In this document: piece by piece, positions 57,319-64,000 of the stretch
How the letters are laid out: each line of letters starts with the position of its first letter
Position numbering within the stretch: the first letter of the stretch is position 1
NCBI RefSeq assembly: GCF_001027285.1
Contig: NZ_CP011509.1
Coordinates: 5,790,501 to 5,854,500 of the forward strand
DNA from: Archangium gephyra
GTDB taxonomy: Bacteria > Myxococcota > Myxococcia > Myxococcales > Myxococcaceae
Direction: 5' to 3'
DNA length: 64,000 bases
Notes under the pieces: model-generated
What the model saw: only the letters and a program-made list of their open reading frames with translations
Told to the model about the DNA's origin: nothing
The model's database searches: none
Position numbers and translations under genes: made by a program

Positions 57319-59688
57319 ATGTCCAAGATCGCCGACTTCATCGAGCAGGATCGCGAGCTCCTCGTGCGGCGTTTCCTCGAGGAGGCGGCGGCCCGGGAGA
57401 GCACTCAGGGGTTGCGGCCCGCCGAGGTCCTCGGCTCCCTGCCGGCCTATCTCGCCGCCCTCGCCGTCCTCTTGCGCGAGGGACCGCGGCCGGAGCCGAT
57501 GGCGGCGAAGCGGCGCCTGGAAGAGGCACACCTCGGGCAGCGCCTGCGCCTGGGCTTCACCTGGCAGGAGACGGTGGACGAGTACGTCCTCCTGGGCCGC
57601 CTCATCTCCCAGCGCTGGGAGCACCTGCCGCGGGAGCGGCAACCGGGCTCCTCGGAGCTCCACCTGTTGCGCGAGGCGCTGGACGCCGCGAGGGCGCATG
57701 CCGAGGAGTTCTTCAGCGGCTACTCGCTGGAGGAGAGCCAGCGGGAGAAGCGCTACCTGCGGCGGCTCGATGCGCTCGTGCCCGAGGCCCTGGGAGGTGA
57801 CGCGGGGCTTCAGGCGCGGCTGGCGCCCCTCCTGGAGGTCATCCAGCGGGCCCTGGAGGCCCAAGGGGCGGAGCTGTTGCTGGCGCTGGAGGAGGGAGGA
57901 CCGCTGGAGCGGGTGGCCGCGATCGGTGTCCTGAACACAGGGGAGGACGAGGGCGGCCCGTACACCCGCGTGGAGCTCCGGCTCCTGCGCCACGGCGGCC
58001 TCCTGGGCGTTCTCTCCATGGGTCTGGCGCGAGCGCGGACCCTCGAGCCCCGCGCACGGCGCACCCTCGAGACGCTGGCGGAGCACCTGCGCGGAATCCT
58101 GGAGCGGGTGTGTCACCTCGAGCGGGAGCGCCGCCGCTCGGAGCAGCTCCAGTTCAACGAGGACGGGAGTGTCGCCCTCGAGAATGCCCGGCTCTACACC
58201 GCGCTGCGCGAGAGCGAGGACCGGCTGCGCCTCACGGTGCACGCGGCGAAGCTGGGCACCTGGGACTACAACCCGGCGACGGACGTGCTGCGTTGGGACG
58301 AGCGGTGCAAGGAGCTCTTCGGCCTGCCGCCAGACGCCCTGGTGACATGGGACACCTTCCTCACCGGGCTCCATCCCGAGGACCGCGCCCGCACGGAGGA
58401 GGCGGTCCAGCGTGCGATGTCGGGGGCGGACGGCGGCTCCTATGCCATCGAGTACCGCACCCGGGGTGCGCGGGACGGTGTGGGGTACTGGGTGGCCGCC
58501 CATGGGCGCGCCTTCTTCGATGAGCAGGGCAGGGTGGTGCGCTTCATCGGCACGGTGTTCGACATCACCGCCCGCAAGCAGCTCGAAAACGCGCTGCGCG
58601 CGAGCGAGGAGCACCTGCGCCGGGTGGTGACCGCGACGGGCGTGGGCAGCTGGGAGCTGGAGCTGGACACCCAGCGCGTGGTGGCGGACGCGCGCCTGCT
58701 GGAGCTCTTCTGGCTGCCGCCGGACGCGCCCTTCTCCCTGGAGCGCGCCCTCGATGCCATGCACCCCGAGGATCGGCAGCTCGTGGCGCGCGCGGTGGCC
58801 GCCGCCGTCGCTGGCGAGAATGGCGGCCGCTACGACGTGGAGTACCGCACCCTGTCCGGGGACGGGCGCATGCGGTGGGTGGGGGCCAGTGGCCAGTCCT
58901 TCTTCGACTCGAACAGCGGGACGAGGCGCTTCCTGGGCATCGGCCTGGACATCACCGAGCGCAAGGCGGCCGAGGAGGCCCTGCGCGAGCGCTCCATGTT
59001 CGAGCGGCAGCTCATTGGCATCGTCTCGCATGACCTGCGCAACCCCCTGAACACCATCCTGCTGGGAGTGCAGGCCCTGCTGCGGCGGGACGAGCTGGAC
59101 GAGCGCGCCACCCGCACCTCCCTGCGGATTCAGCAGGCCGCCGAGCGCGCGACCCGTCTGGTGAGGGATCTGCTCGACTTCACCCAGGCCCGGTTGGGAG
59201 GAGGGCTGCCGCTGGAGCGCGGGCCCGTGGATCTGCACGACGTGGCCGAGTCGGTGGTGGACGAGGTGCAAGCGGCCCATCCCGATCGCGTGCTGCTCGT
59301 GGAGGCGCGGGGAGACGGCAGGGGCGAGTGGGATGGCGATCGCCTCGCACAGCTGTTGATCAACCTCGTGATCAACGCCGTGACGTACAGCCCCGCAGAT
59401 ACCCCCATCACGGTGAGGACGGTGGACGATGGCGCGGAGGTGATGCTCGAGGTCCACAACGAGGGCCCGCCCATTCCCCCCGACGTCCTGCCCGTCCTCT
59501 TCCAGCCGCTCCAGCGGGGTGAGGGCAACCTCGGCACGGCGGAGCGCAGCGTGGGCCTGGGCCTCTACATCGTGGACCAGGTGGCGCGCGCGCACCGGGG
59601 CTCCGTGGACGTGCGCTCGTCGCTCTCCGAGGGCATCACCTTCACGGTGCGGCTGCCGCGCTCGGCTTCGCCCGTCCCGAGGCGCTGA
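57319..59688 (+). CDS. sensor histidine kinase with RsbRD-like, GAF-like and two PAS domains
   Basis: This 789-residue soluble kinase starts at ATG 57319 (MSKIADFIEQDRELLVRRF). An all-helical RsbRD_N-like segment (about 1-140, LGFTWQETVDEYVLLGRL) precedes a short GAF-like region (about 165-265). Two PAS domains follow (about 300-410 and 430-545, the second ending FLGIGLDITERK). HisKA has the phosphate-accepting His571 in IVSHDLRNPLN, and the HATPase has NLVINAV and GLGLYIVDQVA. No membrane helix is visible. No response regulator is adjacent, so it is an orphan. Its last 47 bases are antisense to the GT39 gene. Confidence 0.88.
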   Translation: MSKIADFIEQDRELLVRRFLEEAAARESTQGLRPAEVLGSLPAYLAALAVLLREGPRPEPMAAKRRLEEAHLGQRLRLGFTWQETVDEYVLLGRLISQRWEHLPRERQPGSSELHLLREALDAARAHAEEFFSGYSLEESQREKRYLRRLDALVPEALGGDAGLQARLAPLLEVIQRALEAQGAELLLALEEGGPLERVAAIGVLNTGEDEGGPYTRVELRLLRHGGLLGVLSMGLARARTLEPRARRTLETLAEHLRGILERVCHLERERRRSEQLQFNEDGSVALENARLYTALRESEDRLRLTVHAAKLGTWDYNPATDVLRWDERCKELFGLPPDALVTWDTFLTGLHPEDRARTEEAVQRAMSGADGGSYAIEYRTRGARDGVGYWVAAHGRAFFDEQGRVVRFIGTVFDITARKQLENALRASEEHLRRVVTATGVGSWELELDTQRVVADARLLELFWLPPDAPFSLERALDAMHPEDRQLVARAVAAAVAGENGGRYDVEYRTLSGDGRMRWVGASGQSFFDSNSGTRRFLGIGLDITERKAAEEALRERSMFERQLIGIVSHDLRNPLNTILLGVQALLRRDELDERATRTSLRIQQAAERATRLVRDLLDFTQARLGGGLPLERGPVDLHDVAESVVDEVQAAHPDRVLLVEARGDGRGEWDGDRLAQLLINLVINAVTYSPADTPITVRTVDDGAEVMLEVHNEGPPIPPDVLPVLFQPLQRGEGNLGTAERSVGLGLYIVDQVARAHRGSVDVRSSLSEGITFTVRLPRSASPVPRR

Positions 59689-61741
59689 AGGGGACCGGTG
59701 CCGCCCCAGGCAGTTCGAGGGCCTCCACCTGCTCCGCGCGCGGGCCCAGTGCGGGGATGATGAACCAGGGCACGTCGCGGAAGGCCTCCCGGGGGCGCAG
59801 CGCGGCTTCCGGCGAGAGGGTCACGAGCTGCCGCCGCTCGCCGCCCAGGTGGAACGTGACGCGCAACGTCTCCGGCACGCCGCGCGGTGAGACGAAGAAG
59901 GCCCACCGGTCCCGCGCGTAACCGGTGCGGACGAACGCCACGCCCCGCACCACCGCGTTGCCGGTGGCCACCTCCAGGCGTTGGACTCCCGGGGGCAGCT
60001 CCGGCGGCGGCGCGGGCGTGGAGAGATCGTACAGGCGGAGCGCCGAGCCGGCGGGCACCTCCAGCGGCGCGAAGGGCTCGGCGGCGGGTGAGGCCAGGTA
60101 ATGGCGGTAACCCTCGGCCCGGCCCCAATCCAGCCGGGGGTTGCCCTTGTGGGCCATCCGGCCGCTCCAGAACATGAAGTTCAGGTGTTCGAACTGCTCG
60201 GGGGCGTCCCACTCCATGCGCAGCCAGACGAGCGCCTTGTCCGGGAGCACCTTCGCCGCGGCGAGCCCCGCTTCCCGGGTGTTGGTGCGCTCGCCCAGGT
60301 CCCGTTTGGCTCCCCGCATCTTCACGTGCGCGAGCACGGTACGAGGAGCGAGGAAGTAGAGCGCGAGCGCGGTGCACGCCACCCCCAGCGCGAGCGTGAG
60401 CGGACGGCGCGCGCGGGCCACGAGCATCAGCAGGCCCACGAGGAGCGCCAGCGCGAGCGCGAGGCAGAGGCCCTCGAGGAGGCCGGGGACGCGCCGGGTC
60501 TGCACGAGTGCCTCCGGCAGCCGCGCCCGGAGCGGTGCGAGGAAGGCCAGCCGGGGGAGCAGGAAGGGCGTGGAGAGCGCGCCCACCACGGCCGCCGCGA
60601 GTACGGGGCGGCGGAAGCTGTCCCGCAGGAGCAGGGCCAGGGCGCAGAACACCGCCGTCACCGCGCCCCAGCTCGTGGCCGGGACCTTCGCCGCCGCCCA
60701 CGAGAGGATGAGCCAGGTGGGCCACAGCCACAGCGCCACCGCGAGCGTCTCGAGCTCGCGGGTGCGCAGCGCCCGGTAGAGGAGCCAGAGGCCGGCCAGC
60801 AGCGGCAGCGCCTCCGGGAAGGGCTCCAGGGTGCGCAGGTGGATCTCATTGAAGATCGCATCCAGCGGACGGATCCACATGACGATGGAGGGATTGCTCC
60901 GCGCCTCGTCCTCGAACAGATGGCTCCGGGTGACGTGCGACTCGATGGCCCAGAGCTCGGGGTACGCGTGCCGTGCGTAGAGGGACCACGGGAGCGCCAC
61001 GGCGGCCGCGCAGACGACGAGGAGGGCGAGCTGACGGAGCCTCGGGCCCTGCGTGAGCCCGAGCAGCCGGCCCGCGGCGAGTACCCCGGCCACGCCCACG
61101 GGAGTCAGCGCGAGTGTGCTCTTGCACAGGTAGCCGAGCCCCACGGCGACACCGGCGAGGGCCGCGAGGAGGAGCGAGTCGCGCCGGATGGAGGTGACGA
61201 GCAGCACCATGGCCAGGGCGAGACAGCCCGCGAGCGTGGTGTCGGTCATGTCCCCGAACATGAAGCCCTGGACGAGCTCGTAGGTGAAGGGGAGGACGAG
61301 CAGGGTGCAGGCGGCGAGGGTGGACCCGAAGCGTCCGGCCGTCCCCCGCATGAGGAAGAAGACGCCCAGGGCGGCGGCCACCATGCCGAGCACGGAGCCG
61401 AAGCGGGCCACGCCCGTGCCCACGCCACCGAGGCTCATGCCGAGCGCCGCGAACCACATGGAGCCGAGCGGCTTGTGGAGCCAGAGCGTCCCGTTGATCC
61501 AATCGTCGATGGCCGGGCGGTGGAAGGGCTCGGCGTAGACGTGGGGCCGCAGCGGCGTGTCCATCAGCCCGCGCGAGACGGCGAGGTGCACGGCCTCATC
61601 CCAGTTGTGGATGCCTGGATGCGCCAGACCGGGCAGGAGCGCCACTAGGGCGGTGGCGACGATGACACTCACACAGAGGAGGTCTGGAGGGAGCCGGCGC
61701 ACGAGAGGGCCGGGGACATTACTGCATGGGGCCGAATTCAT
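59642..61741 (-). CDS. GT39/ArnT-like membrane glycosyltransferase
   Basis: This 699-residue protein starts at ATG 61739-61741, 15 bases from the divergent lipoprotein start. About 11-12 hydrophobic helices are seen. The first periplasmic loop holds the Asp-Glu pair (HNWDEAVHLAVSRGL) expected for lipid-linked sugar transfer. HKPLGSMWFAALGMSLG follows, and a soluble C-terminal domain begins near residue 490. It would transfer a sugar from polyprenyl phosphate to a lipid or protein at the outer side of the inner membrane. Confidence 0.82.
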   Translation of the reverse strand: MNSAPCSNVPGPLVRRLPPDLLCVSVIVATALVALLPGLAHPGIHNWDEAVHLAVSRGLMDTPLRPHVYAEPFHRPAIDDWINGTLWLHKPLGSMWFAALGMSLGGVGTGVARFGSVLGMVAAALGVFFLMRGTAGRFGSTLAACTLLVLPFTYELVQGFMFGDMTDTTLAGCLALAMVLLVTSIRRDSLLLAALAGVAVGLGYLCKSTLALTPVGVAGVLAAGRLLGLTQGPRLRQLALLVVCAAAVALPWSLYARHAYPELWAIESHVTRSHLFEDEARSNPSIVMWIRPLDAIFNEIHLRTLEPFPEALPLLAGLWLLYRALRTRELETLAVALWLWPTWLILSWAAAKVPATSWGAVTAVFCALALLLRDSFRRPVLAAAVVGALSTPFLLPRLAFLAPLRARLPEALVQTRRVPGLLEGLCLALALALLVGLLMLVARARRPLTLALGVACTALALYFLAPRTVLAHVKMRGAKRDLGERTNTREAGLAAAKVLPDKALVWLRMEWDAPEQFEHLNFMFWSGRMAHKGNPRLDWGRAEGYRHYLASPAAEPFAPLEVPAGSALRLYDLSTPAPPPELPPGVQRLEVATGNAVVRGVAFVRTGYARDRWAFFVSPRGVPETLRVTFHLGGERRQLVTLSPEAALRPREAFRDVPWFIIPALGPRAEQVEALELPGAAPVPFSASGRAKPSAAAAP

Positions 61742-61756
61742 CTAACCTCATGGCCC

Positions 61757-62266
61757 ATGCGCATCCTCTTGAACGCGTTGGTGCTCGCCTGCGCACTGGC
61801 GGCCTCCGGCTGCTTTCTCGCCGAGAACGCCGGGCCGGGACATCCCTGCTCGGACGACTCCGAGTGCCCGGCCTCCTACCGCTGTGTGACGGTCTCCGCG
61901 GACCAGCGCTCCTGCGAGGTGGTGTACCCGCCCGCGCCCCTGGAGACCGACGCGGGCTCCGTCGATGCCGGGCCCGTGCCCACCTGGTGCCAGGACATCC
62001 GTCCCATCATGGCGGCCAGCTGCGTGGCCTCGTGCCATGGCGCGGACACCTCCGGGAGCAAACGCACGGACTTCCGGCTCGACCAGTACGCGGCCATCGG
62101 CGGGGTGAACGGGGCCCGGGACCTGGCCGCGCGCATCAAGGCTCGCGCGGTGGATACGCAGACGATGCCGCCCCCGGGCAACCCCGCTCCCTCTGCCACC
62201 GAGCGGGAGCTGCTCCGGCGTTGGATCGCTGGCGGTACACCCCTCTGCGCCGACGGTGGTACGTAG
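61757..62266 (+). CDS. CxxCH-containing lipoprotein (first of tandem pair)
   Basis: This 169-residue protein has a lipoprotein signal (LAASGC, Cys19) and a cysteine-rich N-terminal part (CSDDSECPASYRC). The core domain has WCQDIRPIMAASCVASCHG: a CVASCH heme-attachment-like motif with an upstream Cys. It ends ADGGT. The family resembles planctomycete/myxobacterial mono-heme cytochrome-like lipoproteins. Heme binding is inferred from CxxxCH; spacing is CxxxCH, not the standard CxxCH. Ten bases separate it from its paralog. Confidence 0.7.
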   Translation: MRILLNALVLACALAASGCFLAENAGPGHPCSDDSECPASYRCVTVSADQRSCEVVYPPAPLETDAGSVDAGPVPTWCQDIRPIMAASCVASCHGADTSGSKRTDFRLDQYAAIGGVNGARDLAARIKARAVDTQTMPPPGNPAPSATERELLRRWIAGGTPLCADGGT

Positions 62267-62276
62267 GAGCTCCCCT

Positions 62277-62828
62277 ATGAAGCGCATCCTCCCGAGCCTC
62301 CGTCCGAGTCTCCTGGGCCTCTGGGCCGTCGTGGCCACCGGCTGCACCATCGAGGCCCCCGATTTCTCCGGCAAGTCGTGCGAGTCCCTGGCCGACTGCC
62401 CCCGGCCCTACACCTGCGTCGCGGCACGCCCGGGCGCGGGGCGCACCTGCGAGGTGCTCAACGGGCCCGGCGTCAGCGACCCCAACGCGGGGCCCGTGCC
62501 CACCTGGTGCCAGGACATCCAGCCCATCCTCGCGGCCAGCTGCGTGTCCTCGTGCCACGGCGCCACCACGACGGGCAGTGGCCGCACGGACTTCCGGCTC
62601 GACAGGTACGAGGCCGATGGGGGCATCGCGGGGGCTCAGCTGATGGCGCCTCGCATCCACGCGCGCACCGTCGTCTTCCGCACCATGCCGCCCCCGGCGA
62701 GCCCCCAGCCGACCGAGGACGAGCGCGCCCTCATCGACCGCTGGGCCTCGGGGGGGCGCCCTTCTGTGAGACAGCGGTCACCGACGGCGGCTCCTAGGCC
62801 CCGGGACGTAGTGCCGCGGCCGGGATGA
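62277..62828 (+). CDS. paralogous CxxxCH lipoprotein with apparent frameshift
   Basis: As read, this 183-residue protein starts at ATG 62277 with a lipoprotein signal (VVATGC) and the same order as its neighbour: CESLADCPRPYTC, then WCQDIQPILAASCVSSCHG. The match to the first paralog is lost at the run of seven G at 62750-62756. Adding one G would give GGAPFCETAVTDGGS and a stop at 62797, in line with the paralog tail. The present tail, RPSVRQRS..., is therefore probably wrong or the product of a real frameshift. Confidence 0.65.
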   Translation: MKRILPSLRPSLLGLWAVVATGCTIEAPDFSGKSCESLADCPRPYTCVAARPGAGRTCEVLNGPGVSDPNAGPVPTWCQDIQPILAASCVSSCHGATTTGSGRTDFRLDRYEADGGIAGAQLMAPRIHARTVVFRTMPPPASPQPTEDERALIDRWASGGRPSVRQRSPTAAPRPRDVVPRPG

Positions 62829-63016
62829 ATGCGGGGAAAGCAGCGAATTCTTCCCGTTTGAAGCAGGCAGCCCGCCGGGCCCTCCGCCGGTGGGCCTCTG
62901 CCCCTGTGCCGTTTTTCCGCTCCGCCAAGCCCTGTGCACCCGCGACACAGGTCCCCAGTTTTCTGCCACACGCCGGGGAGCTTCCTCCCCTGCTGAGTAA
63001 CGAAAGGAGCGGCACC

Positions 63017-63610
63017 ATGCGTAAGCTCATGATGGCGGTGATGGCGGTGGCGGGGCTCGGTCTGACGGTGGGCTGCCAGGATCGCAACAAGGTCCAGCAG
63101 GAGCAGCAGGACGTCGCCGAGGCGCAGCGCGATGTGGCGCAGGAGCGCCAGGAGATCAACAAGGAGGTCGCCGAGACGCGCCAGGACGGCCGCGAGGAGC
63201 TGACCGACGCGCAGAAGGACCTCGTGGAGGAGCAGCGCGAGCTGGCCGATGCCCAGCACAAGCAGATGGATGAGCAGAACGATCAGGCCATCGGTGGCAG
63301 CGGCAACACGATGAACAAGAACGACACCGCGGCCAACGTGAAGACCGAGGAGGTGGAGGGCACCATCCAGTCCACCTCGGCCAACACCATCGCGATCATC
63401 GTGCCGGACAAGAACAACCAGGTGATGCGCTTCCAGGCCAACCAGCAGGTGCAGGTGATGAAGGACGACAAGCCGGTGGCCCTCAAGGACCTGAAGGCCG
63501 GTGACGAGGTCCGCGCCTCCTACCAGCTGGATCCGAACGGCAAGATGATGCTCAAGAGCATCGAGGTGGAGAAGCTGAGCGCCCAGCACCCGGACCAGCA
63601 GAAGAAGTAG
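63017..63610 (+). CDS. coiled-coil lipoprotein
   Basis: This 197-residue protein has an AAAGGAG site. A lipoprotein signal (GLGLTVGC, Cys20) leads to a Gln/Glu/Asp-rich coiled coil (about 25-90), a short linker (GGSGNTMN) and a compact beta domain (about 105-190) starting EEVEGTIQSTSANTIAI. The latter recalls a soluble domain that binds a small ligand, with AGDEVRASYQ as in PepSY/DUF5666-like proteins. Function unknown; it is followed by a strong terminator. Confidence 0.7.
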   Translation: MRKLMMAVMAVAGLGLTVGCQDRNKVQQEQQDVAEAQRDVAQERQEINKEVAETRQDGREELTDAQKDLVEEQRELADAQHKQMDEQNDQAIGGSGNTMNKNDTAANVKTEEVEGTIQSTSANTIAIIVPDKNNQVMRFQANQQVQVMKDDKPVALKDLKAGDEVRASYQLDPNGKMMLKSIEVEKLSAQHPDQQKK

Positions 63611-63633
63611 TCGCACGGGACCTACAGTGAACG

Positions 63634-63659
63634 CGGCCTCCGCCTCCGGGCGGGGGCCG
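63634..63659 (+). terminator. terminator hairpin of the coiled-coil lipoprotein gene
   Basis: CGGCCTCCGCC pairs with GGGCGGGGGCCG: an 11-base stem, a four-base loop, then TCGTCTTTG with a short T-run, 24 bases after the stop codon. Confidence 0.7.
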
Positions 63660-63724
63660 TCGTCTTTGCGGAGTCCCTTCGCGGAGTCCTTGTCGCGGCG
63701 GACGGGAAGCCCGAGACTGAGGCC

Positions 63725-64000
63725 ATGGCTCTCAAGACGGGTGACGTGCTCGAGCTCCACCAGCGCTGGTGCATCGCGGACTCGCACGCGGACTCGCTGA
63801 TGTGGAACAGGGACCTGTGCGAGCGCTCCTCCGAAGGACACGTGGACTTCCCCCGCCTGCGCGAGGTGGGGATGAAGCTGCAGTGCTTCACCATCGTGAC
63901 GCGGGGCTTTCCCTTCATCGGGGGCTTCGAGGCCTTCGCCGTCTGGCGCGGCTGGCCCCGAGAGGCCCGGGAGAGCGAGTGGACGCGCGCGGTGTGGCAG
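63725..64000 (+). CDS. membrane dipeptidase (peptidase M19), cut by window edge
   Basis: The frame opens at ATG 63725 and is still open at the right edge (92 residues seen). The start WCIADSHADSLMW has the H-x-D metal-binding motif of M19 dipeptidases, followed by GHVDFPRLREVGMKLQCFTIV. M19 enzymes cleave dipeptides with a C-terminal D- or L-residue. The rest of the gene lies outside the window. Confidence 0.85.
   Translation, partial: MALKTGDVLELHQRWCIADSHADSLMWNRDLCERSSEGHVDFPRLREVGMKLQCFTIVTRGFPFIGGFEAFAVWRGWPREARESEWTRAVWQ

Overview
This window is GC-rich (about 68-72 % by eye), with GTG starts and many secreted lipoproteins of the myxobacterial kind. It also carries TPM and DUF4350/DUF4129 proteins, a complete Ccm-type cytochrome c maturation operon and a spore-coat-like polysaccharide operon. 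Together these point to a myxobacterium of the Cystobacterineae (Archangium/Cystobacter/Melittangium/Stigmatella type). The genus is inference, not something I could test.

Layout. 0-8.3 kb is metabolic: a truncated class II glutamine amidotransferase, hutI and hutU (histidine degradation), a divergent argG, a Vps62-like lipoprotein, a quinone oxidoreductase and a DmpA-like P1 peptidase. 8.3-14.2 kb has a dispersed palindromic repeat, an MBL/beta-CASP nuclease, a small four-fold CX3C secreted protein, a double GNAT, a zinc-ribbon membrane protein and two myxobacterial hypotheticals. 14.6-20.0 kb (minus) is ccmA-B-C-D-E-F-G, including a short ccmD inside the overlapping run. 20.5-26.1 kb (plus) is a polysaccharide deacetylase, a Wzx-like flippase, an acetyltransferase and two glycosyltransferases.

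26.1-27.7 kb is a small accessory insertion (restriction-endonuclease-like protein, second copy of the dispersed repeat, SUKH protein) bounded by a duplicated 3' end of the second glycosyltransferase gene. 28.8-32.9 kb is a giant TPM protein. 33.1-38.7 kb is an RND efflux operon (adaptor, pump, TolC), and 38.7-41.8 kb a three-gene membrane operon.

42.0-46.5 kb is the most unusual segment. It holds a 1174-residue protein with a CpXC-like zinc module at the N-terminus and a CHAT caspase-like peptidase at the C-terminus, followed by a nitrilase-fold-like protein of lower GC. The pair lies between two 156-bp direct repeats derived from the 5' end of the neighbouring membrane gene. 47-49.3 kb returns to housekeeping (thiS-thiG-thiE). 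49.3-54.6 kb is a second accessory region: an IS701-like remnant, a GGDEF protein, an IS5-like remnant, and a DUF262-HipA two-gene operon. 54.8-64.0 kb holds a lipase, an MFS transporter, a large sensor kinase, a GT39 transferase, two tandem CxxCH lipoproteins (one with an apparent frameshift), a coiled-coil lipoprotein and a truncated M19 dipeptidase.

No rRNA, tRNA or CRISPR array was seen. The best candidates for something undescribed are the CHAT/nitrilase-like island, the DUF262-HipA pair that lacks HipB, and the palindromic dispersed repeat.
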